The notes beneath the pieces were generated by a model. The model was not told the DNA's origin. It made no database searches and worked only from the letters and a program-made list of their open reading frames with translations. Shown piece by piece: positions 1 to 11,705 of a DNA stretch of 64,000 nt. The position numbers and the translations under genes are program-made. How positions within the stretch are numbered: position 1 is the first letter of the stretch; every line of letters begins with the position of its first letter. Source of the DNA: Delphinus delphis (taxonomy: Eukaryota > Chordata > Mammalia > Artiodactyla > Delphinidae); assembly GCF_949987515.2 (NCBI RefSeq), contig NC_082686.1:45485559-45549558 (forward strand), given 5' to 3'.

Positions 1-228
1 AAGACTAGTTAGGCGGTTGTTGCAGTGATCAAAATGAAAAATAAATCATTTGAAGAGAGGATTAAAACTGGAGCAGATTTAAAATATATGAAGGTGGTGG
101 AATCAACGTGTCTTAAGTTAATTTTGAGCACCCGGAAAGGCAAAGGCCCAGATGACTCCCTGATCTCTGACGTAAATCACTGGAAGAAGAATGGTACCCT
201 TTTCAGAGGACAGAAATGCCAAAGCAGG

Positions 229-608
229 GGCTTTCCTGGTGGCACAGTGGTTAAGAATCCACCTGCCAATGCAGGGGACACGGGTTTGAGCCCTGGTCCG
301 GGAAGATCCCACATGCTGTGGAGCAACTAAGCCCGTGCACCACAACTACTGAGCCTGTGCTCTAGAGCCCAAGAGCCACAACTGCTGAGCCCACGTGCCA
401 CAACTACTGAAGCTCTCACACCGCAACTACTGAAGCCAGCATGCATACAGCCCGTGCTCCGCAACAAGAGAAGCCACTGCAATGAGAAGCCCGCGTACCA
501 CAACGAAGTGTAGGCCCTGCTTGCTGCAGCTACAGAAAGCCCGCACGCAGCAACGAAGACCCAACACAGCCAAAAATAAAGTTAATTGATTAATTAATTA
601 ATTTAATT
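229..608 (+). mobile_element. CHR-type tRNA-Glu SINE (long form) with 14-bp target duplication
   Basis: The head is CTTTCCTGGTGGCACAGTGG, followed by B-box-like GGGTTTGAGCCC, repeated CACAACTACTGA units and a TTAATTAAT-rich tail. Flanking direct repeats AATGCCAAAGCAGG at 215-228 and 609-622 are identical, so the insertion limits are exact. Confidence 0.9.
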
Positions 609-943
609 AATGCCAAAGCAGGAACAGGGTTAGTTTTGAACAAAAACAATCATGGCACCTATATGACAACTTTATGAAGTGTTATGTCCCATAGACAATA
701 GATGGAGAAATCTGGAGAGAAAGCTGAGCTGGAGCTTCAAGCATAAAAGTCATGAGCAAGTAGGTGAGAGGGAAAGCATGGAGTGTGTAAATGTGTAAGA
801 GAGGCTCAAGAGCTAATTCTGGGAGAGTGAGTCAGGTATGTGGCTCAAGACTCAGGACAGATTTTTCTCTACCACTATCATGATTCAGAGGCTACCACGG
901 TGATAATTAGTCCATTCTGCAGGGCATTATTAGCTATGTGATA

Positions 944-1095
944 CTGACCCAACCTGTTCATTAGTTTGAGCTTCAGTTTTCTTACCTACAAAATGTGTAG
1001 AACCACACTCACATAGGTATCTTGAGATCTAAATAAGGTACGCTGTGTTAAAATACCTAGCCCGGAAATTGACATATAATAAGCTCTCAAAAGTT
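944..1095 (+). mobile_element. MIR SINE fragment
   Basis: The run GAGCTTCAGTTTTCTTACCTA..AAATGTG, then a TTGAGATCTAAATAAGG-like core and a tail resembling TAAGCTCTCAA, follows the order of the mammalian MIR consensus. It is diverged, and its limits are approximate. Confidence 0.65.
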
Positions 1096-1139
1096 TTATA
1101 TGTTACTTGAATCCGAAGCCAGAAAGATCACAGAAAATT

Positions 1140-1890
1140 TAACTCATGGTCACTCCAGCCCCAAAATTGCTTCTCCTCCTTTGTCTTCTATCTTTACTAG
1201 TTGACCAAGCCAAAAACCTAGAAGTCATTCTCCTCTTCTCCCTCTACTTCCATACCCAATTTCACCCTAATCCCGCATTCCTGTCGGATCAGTCTATTTC
1301 TTGTACCCCACGTCCACTGCTTTCACTAAGACCATCTGACCTCTCTCCTGGATCACTGCAAGCCTCCTTCAGGCCTCCCATGCCCTCCGATGCATTCTTC
1401 ACATTGCAGCCAGAGTGAACTTCCAAAAGATAAATCTAATGTCATTTACTTGCTAAAACCCTTTGCATAAAGTCTGTATTTATAGCATGTAAAATCATTC
1501 ATGATCTCAAGAAATATAGTTTTTACTTAACCTTTGAGCCTCAAATCTCACCATTCCTCTCTTTGAAGACTCTATTCTAGCTGCAGAAATCTACTTTCAT
1601 TCCCTGATCAGGTCATATCTCCTCTCTTGGACCCATCTAGTCTAGTCGACCCTGCTACTCTCTACATTCAATTCACCTCCTCTGAGAGGCCTCCCCAAGG
1701 CTGGGTTAGGTACTCCTCTGAAAAGCTTCCATAACTCCCTGTTCTACATGGCACTTACCATATTCAGACTCCTTCGTCACCTTTGCTAGGTTATACATTT
1801 CCTAAAGACAGAAACATTTCTTACTCATTATGTTATCCCTTATACACGGTATGCTCAATAGTATATTTTAAGTGATTAATATAGATGTTT
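1140..1890 (+). mobile_element. L2 (LINE2) 3' fragment, sense
   Basis: The translation near 1200-1235 (QAKNLEVILL) matches the L2 reverse-transcriptase tail, which reads QAKNLGVIL in my recollection of the family. It is followed by the L2-typical CCTCCTCTGAGAGGCCT and a closing TATGCTCAATAGTATATTTT. The frame is broken; this is a fossil inside an EPHA6 intron, so the 90-residue ORF at 1146 is not a gene. Confidence 0.75.
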
Positions 1891-1984
1891 GGATAAATAA
1901 GTTAAAAATCCATTAGAAAGATGTTGTATCTTTTAACCATCTTCGTGAATCATATTGCTTAAATCTCTTCTCTAGCTACCTTCA

Positions 1985-2200
1985 AAACCAGAATTTTTAC
2001 GTGTGTGATCTTCAACAAATTAAACCTCTCTGTGTTTAAATTCCTTGTCTGTAAAATGAGGATAACAATAGTACCTACCTCATAGTATTACTGTAAGGAT
2101 TAAAAGAGTTGAGGCATGTAAATCATTTAGAAATGGCACCTGGAAGTTTCCAAGAGCTTTCAGTAATTGTTAGCTGTTAATATTATTGTCACTGTTGTTA
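1985..2200 (+). mobile_element. MIR SINE
   Basis: A good match to the MIR core: TTAAATTCCTTGTCTGTAAA, ATGAGGATAACAATAGTACC, a TACTGTAAGGATTAAAAGAG segment and a degenerate tail. Confidence 0.75.
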
Positions 2201-3339
2201 CTGTTGTTATTAATATTTTCCTATAAGGTGGGAACTTCAGGTTTGACATCTGTCATGAACCAGGGCTCAGAACATATTTCACAAAGTCACAAGTTAAAGA
2301 ACAGAGGAAGCTTTAAAGCCAGAGGTCAGCAAGAAGCAATGTCATGAGTCCCTGAACCTCCCACTCTCCCCACAGAAAGGCGTTCTGGGACCAGACACGT
2401 TGCTGAACACATTATGGATAAAGGTTCCAGGTGAAGGACCATACTTTCTTGTCACTCTGTCTCCTTACAGGCCAATCATGAGAGCAACTTTGTCAAAAGA
2501 GAGTAAACAGCCTGCTTGACACCAAGCAGGCTGGATGTGAGTGTCAGCTGTTTACAGGAGTTGTCTGGAAAAGTCAGCTCCCCAGCAGCTAAGGACGTTT
2601 GGGTCAATGGGAAATAGTAAACCTTCTGGACAGGAGTAAGAAACCACCAGTCTTTACAGGAAGCTGACGTTGGGTCCAGTGCCCTCTGTCTTAGACAAGA
2701 GCAAGGCCCAATCTCACCTGGCTGTTGTCTAGCCAAAGCAGGGAGAAATTATATCATTTTGAACAATACTACTTGATGCCCCAGTTTTTTATTAATATTT
2801 CCTTCTGAGGTACTTCAAATGCTGTCATGCTTCTGCTTTGAATCCATCTTGGGTAGCTTGAGACTCCAGGTTTTCTAAGAGTCTACTCTCTATCAAGACA
2901 AATCCCAAAATTTCTTCTAATAGCTTTTATTTTTGTCAATAACATTTATTAATGTATCAGGCACCATACTAAGGGATGAGAATACAAAATATAGGGACAT
3001 AATTCCTTCTTTTATGTATGTTTAGCCTGAGAGGAAGCAGATCAAATATTATAATACAATGTAACAGATGCAATAATAGAAATGTGTGCAGGACTCAGAT
3101 GCACTCAGAAATTACTCTGTTCAGCCAGAGATTACATTTTGCAAACTATGAAGTAAATATGTGTTTGATTTACCCAGAATATAAAGCTTAGGATCCAAGT
3201 AAAAACATTGAAGCCCAATTAGCAGATGTATAACAATAGATAAAATGGTAATTATCACTCCTAAAATTACATCAGTTGATATAAAATTGGAGAGGAAGAT
3301 GTTATCATGAGAACTGAAAAGCATTCCTGGGGAATGGCC
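2201..3339. other. EPHA6 intron, no gene seen
   Basis: No coding exon or RNA gene is recognisable. A stretch at about 2935-3115 (CATTTATTAATGTATCAGGCACCATACTAAGG) looks like an old MIR/L2-type fragment in antisense orientation. The ORFs here are short and without family resemblance. Confidence 0.5.
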
Positions 3340-3556
3340 AGAGGAAAAGTTTGGAAGCTAAAAGAAACAAAGTTCAAATTTCAGCTCTGCCACCTATGCT
3401 GTGTGCATTTAGGCAAGTTTCCTAACATCTCTGAGTCTAAATTTTCTCATTTAAAAATAGGTATAATAATAACTACCATATTGAGTTATTTTAAGCAGTA
3501 AATGAAGAAAACTATGCAAAGCATCTAGCACATGATGCTCAATAAAGGCAGCTAAT
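3340..3556 (+). mobile_element. MIR SINE
   Basis: Contains TTTCAGCTCTGCCACCTATG, then CTGAGTCTAAATTTTCTCAT, AAAATAGGTATAATAATAAC and the tail GATGCTCAATAAAGG, all in MIR order on the + strand. Confidence 0.75.
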
Positions 3557-4954
3557 TTTTTTCTCAGACTATAACTTCACTTGTCATCCATTTTATTCTA
3601 TGCACTTACAATTAGGTAACTGTGAAATCGACTAGGGAGCTCTCCTGGGGTGAGATTTTAAAATCTTTCTATAATGGAGTTCTATCCTATTTTTCTTAGT
3701 TACTTTTCAAAACTATCCACAGTAGTTTTGATGCATTATAAGCATTTTTAATGCACATCCTATTTTACTAAAATGTGTTGCAAAATGTCTTAAAATTCAA
3801 GCCTAATTGGTAGCAAAAGTAGTCAGAAAACAGATAAGAAAAAATCCTATTCAATAACGGAATATAAAATGAACAGAAAAAAAGCTAGTATCCTGACAGG
3901 TTAAAGTGTTTTGGTCACAAAGACACAGATGGGATTATGAGACATTCCCTATTACGAAAAAAGCTAAAGCTTAGCAGTTAAGAGGTTCCTGAAGGCATAT
4001 TTTTCCTTCTTTTTACAGACTGCCTCTAGCATAAATTATAGATATTTTAGAGTCATGTCAAATAGTGTCAATTAAAAAAGAAATTAAAAGGAGATGTGGT
4101 TTTTTTATTATTATAGAAAATGAAATTGTGTAGATGGTGGTACAATAAAGAGAGCACTGATAACAATATTTACACTTACATTTTTGTATTTCTGTTGTTG
4201 GCACAGGGAAGAGGTAAGCTTGAATTGTGCCTGTCTTTAAATATTCGTCTGTCCCTCAATTTTCCCACATCAAAAATGGGGGAAATATCAACAGAAAAGC
4301 TTGGGTCCGAGCCCACCAGACACCTCCATTTTGAGGGGCAGGGGGAAGATGCCTACACAGGACCATAAGATGCACCTTTTAAAAGACTTCCATTTTTCCT
4401 CACAAGGTGGCATTTTAGAGAGGGGGGGCTGTGGATTTCAGAGAGCCTGCCCTGCTTTAGGCAAATCCTGAGCAACAATCCTTTAAAAACCCTCCCAGAG
4501 AACCACCTAGTCTATAAAAATGTGGTTCCAGTTCAGTGCCTTCTCTATGCAAAGTTTTTCTTTTTAACTGTTTTGTTAAATTTTAACAATTGGGGAATTT
4601 TGAAAACTTCTTTACACACTTCCTTGCCTTCTTAAAATAAAAGCAGACAAATGTTAAAAAAAAAAAAAAAAGAAGGGGGTAAATAAACCCTTTCCTTTGT
4701 CTTTCTCCCAGAGACAATGTAAGAATAGTCACGTGAATACCTTTGAACACTTTATTAAAAAATAAGCTACATAAATTCCAGGTCAACTTTATTACATTGT
4801 TAGGAAATTCCCAGTGGGTAGTATATTAAACAGAGAAATAGAGAAATATCTTACCTTATCTTATATGTGATTTCCTAAGTACAATAAAAATAATAATAAT
4901 ACAGTTATGGCTTATCTTATACAGCCAAAGTTAACTTTGGCTTCTTATCCTGTC
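3557..4954. other. EPHA6 intron, no gene seen
   Basis: AT-rich intronic sequence with a poly-A run near 4655-4671. No exon with both splice sites and an open frame was found. Confidence 0.5.
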
Positions 4955-5168
4955 CCTAAAGCTACACTGTCCTGTAGAGTAGCCACTTGCCACATGTGGC
5001 TATTTAAAATTTAATGTCAATTAATTAAACTAAAACTAAAAATTCAGTTCCTCAGTCTTACTAGCCACATTTCAAATGCTCAATAGCCACCTGTGACTAC
5101 TTGCCACCATGTTGGACAGAGAGAACATTTCCGTCATCATGGAAAGTTCTATTGGAGAGTACTGGCCC
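4955..5168. mobile_element. hAT-type MER DNA-transposon remnant
   Basis: Inverted, partly palindromic blocks GCCACATGTGGCTATT and ..TAGCCACATTTCAAATG..CAATAGCCACC flank an AT-rich centre. This is the pattern of a widespread short mammalian MER element. The exact subfamily name is uncertain. Confidence 0.5.
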
Positions 5169-5336
5169 AGAGGATACTCAGGCTGAATGTCCTGTTGCTC
5201 TGTGGCCTTAAGCTGGGCACTGATAGCATTTCAAAGATTAAATGACCTTAGAAGTTCTGAAAGGACTTCATAATCACATCAGTGTCAGACTAAGGGAAAG
5301 ACAGAAGTAAGTGAAGAAGAATTAAACAGGCAGAGA

Positions 5337-5545
5337 CTTCCCTGGTGGCACAGTGGTTAAGACTCTGTACTCCCGATGCAGGGGGCCTGGGTTCAATCCC
5401 TGGTCAGGGAACTAGATCCCACGTGCATGTCACAACTAAGAGTTCGCATACCACAACTAAGGAGCCCACGTGCCACAACTAAGGAGCCTGCCTGCTGCAA
5501 CTAAGACCCGGTGCAACCAAATAAATGAAATAAAGAATTAACTAG
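5337..5545 (+). mobile_element. CHR-type SINE
   Basis: Head GACTTCCCTGGTGGCACAGT, B-box region GGGTTCAATCCC, CACAACTAAGGAGCC repeats and an AAATAAATGAAATAAAG tail. Target duplication is imperfect (AGAATTAA on both sides). Confidence 0.8.
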
Positions 5546-6049
5546 ACAGTAAAGAAGAAAGAAGGAAGGATGGCTACAAAAAGGATACTCACTGACATTA
5601 TTATAAAGGGATAAAAAATGAATCAGGAATTCAGTGCTTCTGCAGAAGTACAGTTTTACTTAAAACATTTGTCACATGTGATTTGTATTAAATGCATCAA
5701 TCTTAGACTAAATTTCTGATGTCCTAATTGGGTTTTGAGGCATTCCAGCTAAATCACACAAAAACTATTTCTGGACAATTGGGATGAAATTTAACCACCC
5801 ATATGTATACCACAAATTTTAAAAACATATTTTTCCTCTCAAGGGGGGTCAGCAGATGCTACGAAGATACTTGCAATTCTTGTTCACAACTTTCGTATTT
5901 ATCCTCGTCTGGACTACATGTACTCACAAGTAGTTTTCATGCTTACCAATGTTTTGGCTTCCACTTCCTCTATAAAAGGAATTATAACTTAGCATATGTA
6001 TTACTTGTACCCAAAAGTAAGAGAATAACCTGTGTATGTTTGCATTTAG

Positions 6050-6243
6050 GTCATTCTGTCCATTGAAGAAGGTTACAGACTTCCGGCTCCCATGGGCTGT
6101 CCAGCATCTCTACACCAGCTGATGCTCCATTGCTGGCAGAAGGAGAGAAATCACAGACCAAAATTTACTGACATTGTCAGCTTCCTTGACAAGCTGATCC
6201 GCAATCCCAGTGCCCTTCACACCCTGGTAGAGGACATCCTTGT
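6050..6243 (+). CDS. EPHA6: EPHA6 coding exon: C-terminal end of the tyrosine kinase domain
   Basis: EPHA6 is a membrane receptor tyrosine kinase for GPI-anchored ephrin-A ligands, acting mainly in neurons. This 194-nt exon encodes the last part of the kinase C-lobe, reading [18 protein letters not shown], then the subdomain XI signature [11 protein letters not shown] with its conserved Arg, and the closing helix [18 protein letters not shown]. It is bounded by a TTTAG acceptor (AG at 6048-6049) and a GTAAG donor at 6244. It ends in phase 2 (codon GT|), which joins cleanly to the exon at 18287. The 194-nt size and both boundaries match my memory of the equivalent exon in other Eph receptors. 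Earlier EPHA6 exons are not visible in the window and must lie upstream. Assignment to EPHA6 rather than another EphA rests on the linker LVEDILV-MPDSPGEVPEYPLFV and the C-terminus. Confidence 0.95.
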
Positions 6244-6591
6244 GTAAGATGCATAATGTTGATTTTTCCCCTTGACAATCATAATTTCTTTCAGGCTGTA
6301 GACAAGACTAACAGGTAAAGAGGAGGAAGTTTGCCTTGATAACTGTCTAGTTGTCTACCTTTTAGAATATTCTGTATAAACCATATTTTATTTATCAGCT
6401 GAAAAAGCAGTTTATTAACATTTAAAAAAATGATTTTTTTCCACAAGAAAACAAGTTCCCCTTTCCTTTTGTCCATATCTAATCTTTCTGAATCACTTTT
6501 TAAATATTTTTTCCTGTGTGGGTCTATGGTATTTCTAATTCCTTTCTTGACTTACTGATTTTCTTCTTACCTTTATAAGAAGAAAATCTTA

Positions 6592-6628
6592 TGTGTGTGC
6601 GTGTGTGTGTGTGTGTGCGTGTGTGTGC
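6592..6628. repeat. (TG)n microsatellite
   Basis: An alternating TG run with two TGCG interruptions, in the intron after the kinase-end exon. The antisense CACA/threonine-histidine ORF over it is an artefact of the repeat. Confidence 0.9.
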
Positions 6629-7269
6629 AACCCCTTTAATTTTCTTGTCCATTCTATATTCTATTCCTCTCTTTGAAATGGCAAGCAAGACAGGGGCAAT
6701 TTGTGAATCAGCCAGGAGCAAGGATGTCTCCTGCTGATATGATCACACCCAGCTGTTGTTACCTTCCATTGCTAAAACCAGAGAAAGACGGATGACAAGA
6801 CAAGAAAATGAAAGCACTCATCCACCATTTTATAAAAGTCAGTAGCGTTGAGAGATCTACCCACTTCTCTCTGAAAAGCAATTATAAGAGGGAAAGTAGA
6901 AGAAAAAAAAAAAACACTGCCATCTATGTCTGAACATATAACATTTAAAATATTGTTAAGTTGAAAATAGATTTCTTTAGGCCAAATTGGACTTACAAAT
7001 AACCAAAGCGTTTTCAAAGCTTACTTTCCTGACTCAGGGGATGGCCAATAGGATATACAAATGTTCAACTTTAGGTCACAAGTTCAAGTCAGTGCAGGTT
7101 TTAGTGACAATAAAGCCAAAGGCTCTTCAAGAACTACTTGAAACAGACCTCAGTTCATAGCAGAGAATAGAAGAGTTCACCTCTAAATCACTAATTGGCA
7201 GCCTCAGTAAAGTGAAGCCAAGCATGAAATAGCTAGAGATTAAACTATTATTCTAGCCCGTCTTCCCTA
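6629..7269. other. EPHA6 intron, no gene seen
   Basis: No recognisable exon, RNA gene or well-preserved transposon. Confidence 0.5.
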
Positions 7270-8280
7270 AAGCAGTCCAGCACAGGAGGCTGTAATGGTG
7301 AGAGTGGGCATGGGGGCCATTTTGAATTTTATCGTAAAAGCAATGGGCAGCCATTGAAGGATTTTAAGCAAGAGAAGGGCATGATCACATTTGCATTTCT
7401 GAAAGATCACTCTAGGGCTGATTTAAACTAAAAGTGTAAAGCAAGGAGCAAGATGGGAAACAGAGAGAGTTATATGTTTTCAGCAATCCAAGCTAGGAAA
7501 GGTCAGGGCCTGACTTATGAAATGAGAATAAGTTTGGAGTCAGGAGATAAGAAAATGGATTTATTACTAGATAAGGAAAACGAATGTGTCTTGGTCATTG
7601 AGTGAACAAGGAAGGAGGAGAAAAGAATCAAGATATTTGTCAGGTTTCTTTCTTAGACAAGTTGGTTGATGGTATTACCACTGAGAGAGAGGGAGAAGGA
7701 CAAGTTTTTGGAATAGGAATGAGACCATTTCATGCATATTGAGTGGAAGATTCCTGTGGGACATCTAAGTGAATATATCCAGTAGGCACTTATATTTATA
7801 TAGGTTGAACTCAGTTAAAAATATCTGGGCTAAAGATGTAGATTTGGAGATCATCAGCATATTGATTGTACCTGAAGCTTTAAGCATAGTTAAGATAACC
7901 CATGGAGAATATAAAGAATAAAAAGAAATAGGAAAAGAATGCAAACCTTTGGAACACCAAGGTTTAAGAAATGAATTGAAGATGTGTACCCAAAGGAGAC
8001 TGAGAAAGGAGAGCCAGACAGATAATCAGGAAAACAGGGAAAGCACAGTATCCTAGAAGCCAAAAAAAGGAGACAGTTCCTAGGAGTTTAATGTCCAAGG
8101 CTTTATGAAGCTCCCTTAAGATAAAAATGAAGTGTGTCCATTGGATTTAGCAACTATGTGTTTCGGTTTCATGGGCGGCCTTTGCAAGAGCATTTTCACT
8201 AGCATCATGTAAGACAAACCCAGTGGGGGAGGAGTGAATGTGAGGTCAGAGAGAGGCGCTGTACAAAGTACCAAGTCCAG
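7270..8280 (-). mobile_element. L2 (LINE2) fragment, antisense
   Basis: Shows in order the reverse complement of the L2 reverse-transcriptase tail: GGCAGCCATTGAAGGATTTT, AAAGATCACTCTAGGGCTG, GGAGATCATCAGCATATTGA, CTGAGAAAGGAGAGCCAGAC and CATTGGATTTAGCAAC. It is heavily mutated with no usable ORF. The same family region recurs at 28.1-29.7 kb. Confidence 0.75.
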
Positions 8281-8467
8281 TACTGTTTTCTCAAAAAATC
8301 TGTATCTGAAAAGAAAGAGAAGTGGTTAGAGAAAATGTGTCTTGTGTTTTGTTTTTATATGTTTTATTGAAGAGATGAGCATGCTTTAATAATGAAGAGA
8401 AAGAACTACTAGAAAGGGATCATGGAGTGAGTCTGAAATCATTTAATCTGGACCTCTTGTGGTTTAG

Positions 8468-8539
8468 GGTCAACGGACTCCACAGCCAGTGCCCGTCAAC
8501 AGAGCTCTCTGACTGTTCTATGGCTGTAGACGCAGGCAG
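8468..8539 (+). other. Candidate cassette exon of EPHA6 (72 nt, in frame)
   Basis: This exon-like segment lies in the intron between the kinase-end exon and the first SAM exon. It has a pyrimidine-rich acceptor (CTCTTGTGGTTTAG) and a consensus donor CAG|GTAAGA. Its length is 72 nt, a multiple of three. Read in the phase imposed by the 6050-6243 exon it has no stop. It would insert 24 residues, starting VNGLHSQCP and ending SMAVDAGR, before joining MPDSPGEV without changing frame. I do not recall such an insert in human or mouse EPHA6. It may be a rare or lineage-specific exon, or a chance match. Confidence 0.4.
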
Positions 8540-8861
8540 GTAAGAGCCTTCTTTTTGAAGAAAAGCAGGTAAAACAATTTCTTCCCTGCTTTTTCAAGAT
8601 AATGAATCTTCCTCGTATTTGGAAAATAATGATAAAGAATTTAAGATGAGAAAATATCAAAAAGTCCAAATGAACCAGAGGTAAAGTCAGTATGAGGGCT
8701 GGTGACTGAGGGCCAGAAGTTATGCTTTAACTGGGTGGGCAATAATCCAGTGGACAGGCCAGAGAAAGGCAGGCTCCGCGATGATGCTTCCACACGTGGG
8801 CCAGGAGTTGGGCTTTATATAAAGTTGGCAGTTTGATTCAATTCTAAAGTCTGATCTCTGG

Positions 8862-9061
8862 GACTTCCCTGGCGGTCCAGTGGTTAAAGACTTCGCCTTC
8901 CAATGCAGGGGGTGTGGGTTTTATCCCTGGTTGGGGAGCTAAGATCCCACATGCCTCGTGGCCAAAAAACCAAAACATAAAACAGAAGCAATATTGTAAC
9001 AAATTCAGTAAAGACCTTAAAAATGGTCCACATTAAAAAAAAAAACTTAAAAAAAAAAAAG
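8862..9061 (+). mobile_element. CHR-1-type short SINE with target duplication
   Basis: Head ACTTCCCTGGCGGTCCAGTG, B box GGGTTTTATCCC, then GATCCCACATGCCTCGTGGC and an A-rich tail. Near-identical 14-bp flanks GTCTGATCTCTGGG (8849-8862) and GTCTAATCTCTGGG (9062-9075) mark the insertion site. Confidence 0.88.
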
Positions 9062-9075
9062 GTCTAATCTCTGGG

Positions 9076-11439
9076 GGACCAAATTGAAGTTTTTGTGACT
9101 GATTTGCTATCCTTGTTTCTGACAAAGATATATGTGCTACCCTTAATATACTTTTGTTTGGGAAACAAAAAGAACCAGAGTTCTAAGGGTATCGTGCCTG
9201 AACCTTTATCAGTATTCTTGTTTTCAAAGCAGCCTGAGTGGGTTTCCCTTGTCCACCCCCTCACCCCCAATGCCACCCACCTACCCTGATCCCAGAGCAC
9301 TGAGACCGTTTAGGGAGAAGAGATGTGGTAGATTGAAGGATGGCAATGTTAGCTACAGAATGCCTGGTTTGTTTTATGCTTACAAAACTGTGACATTGCC
9401 ACTCCAGCCCCCAAATTCCAAAGCCCAGTCACTTGTCCCAGAGTGATGTTGGACTAAGGAAACATGATGGGGTATAGAATTGCAGTCTTTCCTCCCATGT
9501 ATCTCTCAAGCAGGTAAAGGAGTCTAAGAGTATAATTCACAGCAGTTCTTATTAAACTCTCCTGTACGCTCCTTTTCTCTAATATCCCCAAACTCCCAAA
9601 GTTCTCTCACACTCCTATACTGACATAACTCTCTCACCCACTAGGTCCCTATGGTTTTTATTCCACTCTAATTGCTTTTTTTCTCAAGAATTCACCTGAG
9701 ACGGTTTTATCCATTCTCTTGACAGAGTAGTAAGAGGGGAAGAAATTAAGGTGACAAAGAGGGGAGAGGAAAGCTGAGAAACCCACAGCTTCATCATTTT
9801 ATACCAGCATATTGGAAATTTCATAGACCTTATATCTGTAATTTTTCTTTCAAAGGACAGAATACCCAGTAGAAAAAAAAACTGTTGGTCAGAGAAGGCT
9901 TTTATTATTTAGAACAACCACTCCAAATAATGCTGACATTCTTGTGCCTGACACACTCCCATGGGAGTATTCAGAGCTCTGTGAAGTCCCCAACCTTCTT
10001 GCTTTCTCTGCTACTCAAGAAAGCATATGGATATATAAGTGAATGTAATGATATAAGTACAAGCTTAAATCCAATTGATTGTAAAAAAAATAATTTGAGA
10101 AAGTACCTTAGTAATATAGGCAGTCATCCTTTCATGCATGAATTTCAAACTACCTTCATTTTCATTTACAGTACAATGATGCCTTATAACCCCCTTTCAA
10201 AGAAATATCTGTAGCTGTCACAGCCCCTGGAAAAAGGGCCCAGCTTGAGACCAAGGCTACATGGAGAACGATATCAGGAGCGTTGCCTGGCCACACCCTT
10301 TGAAACACCTCTTCTCCCTTTCCCTGACCCTCAGGACCAACCCAGAGGCAAGCATATTGCCATGGAATCCAGAGTCACATCTGGGGCCCGGTAGTTTAAT
10401 AGCACGAAGTAGATTGATGACTATATGGCTGTCCCTTCACCCAGGCCTACCTTCCCCACCCTACCTACATCGTCCTATACACTCATCCTCCAACCTCTTA
10501 ACACCCACCCCTGTTTCTTCCATACACCGTAGCCTACTGAGTGCACTAGGCTGAAATCAGCTGGACAGTGCCTTTTGTTTGGACAGCGCTGCAGTGTAAT
10601 AGGAGAATAATTCTTTCTCCCAATCCTGCTCCAGATGCCCAGCATGTCACTGATAAGAATTTTATAGATTATGGGCTCCTCGACAACATCAGCTAAAAGG
10701 TAGCGTTCAGAAACAGGCAACAATTGACCAGATGGACCAGTCCATGACAGAAATCATATTCCACCCAGGCCAAGGCACATAGGAATATTCTCACTACCTG
10801 CTAGGCCATAATTAAGGATCTTATAATATTTTAGCTCTTAGGAACTGGAACCACCACTTTCCTTAGTATGTATAAATCAACTGTTGAACTTTTCAAGCAC
10901 TTGGCGTCTGGTAATATGTGAAACATGAAGGTAAGGAAAAGCTCAAACCAGTATCATCTGCTTTGGAGAACTGCAAGTAAACATTATAAGACTAAATGGT
11001 ACTACCTCCCTCCATCCAATTAATAAAGCACCTGCAATGCTGTCTCCTGAGGGCAATAACTTTCAACAGTTTGTTAGAAATGTTTCTATTCATTTTGAAA
11101 ACATGTTGCTAAGTGCTGCCTAGGCTGTCTGTAATCATCACTTACTAAATAGGTTATCTCTATAAACGAAGTCATGGACAACTTGTTCTGTTTAATTTTT
11201 GTAACTAACAGTTTTAATGGGTTTTTTCCTGACAGAGAAATAACTGGCTGGCCAAAACTAGTGTTGTAATCGAGTGATAAGCAAAGCTTTGCGGAAGGAA
11301 GACAGAATATTAAGTATTAAACAGGAAGTGTGAAACTTCTACCCGTTAGAAAATCTAAATTCTATTCACATGAACTGTTGCCACAATATACTACCACTAA
11401 TGTTAATACCAGTACTAATATTGATACAAGTTCTATTAA
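9076..11439. other. EPHA6 intron, no gene seen
   Basis: Open frames here (for example 9885-10214 and 10261-10554) have no family resemblance, no supporting splice sites in phase and no initiation context. No well-preserved transposon is seen. Confidence 0.5.
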
Positions 11440-11705
11440 TCATTATCAACAATAACTATTACTGCTATTTGTTGAGAGCCTACTATGTGCCAGTTATTGT
11501 ACTAGGCACTTTTATCTGTCATGTCATGTAATCCTCACTGTTATTATCTCCATCCCTCATGTAAGGAAACAGAGACTCAAAGAGGCTAAATTTCCCAGGG
11601 GTACACAGCAAGTAATTACTAGATCAGGAATTTGAATGAGGTCCACCAACTGCAAAGTCCTTGTTCTTTCCACTACACAGTATACAACCACTGCACTGTT
11701 TATGA
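11440..11705 (-). mobile_element. MIR SINE, antisense
   Basis: Contains GAGCCTACTATGTGCCAGTT, then GGAAACAGAGACTCAAAGAG and ACACAGCAAGTAATTACTAG, the reverse-complement MIR order. Confidence 0.8.

Noticed and set aside
1146..1418. 90-codon ORF with a leucine-rich start resembling a signal peptide
   Set aside because: It lies in an L2 reverse-transcriptase tail (QAKNLEVIL) and the hydrophobic start is a by-product of pyrimidine-rich sequence.
1..6049. Earlier EPHA6 kinase exons
   Set aside because: I looked for the preceding kinase exon (activation loop and APE region) and found no matching coding sequence, so it must lie upstream of the window.
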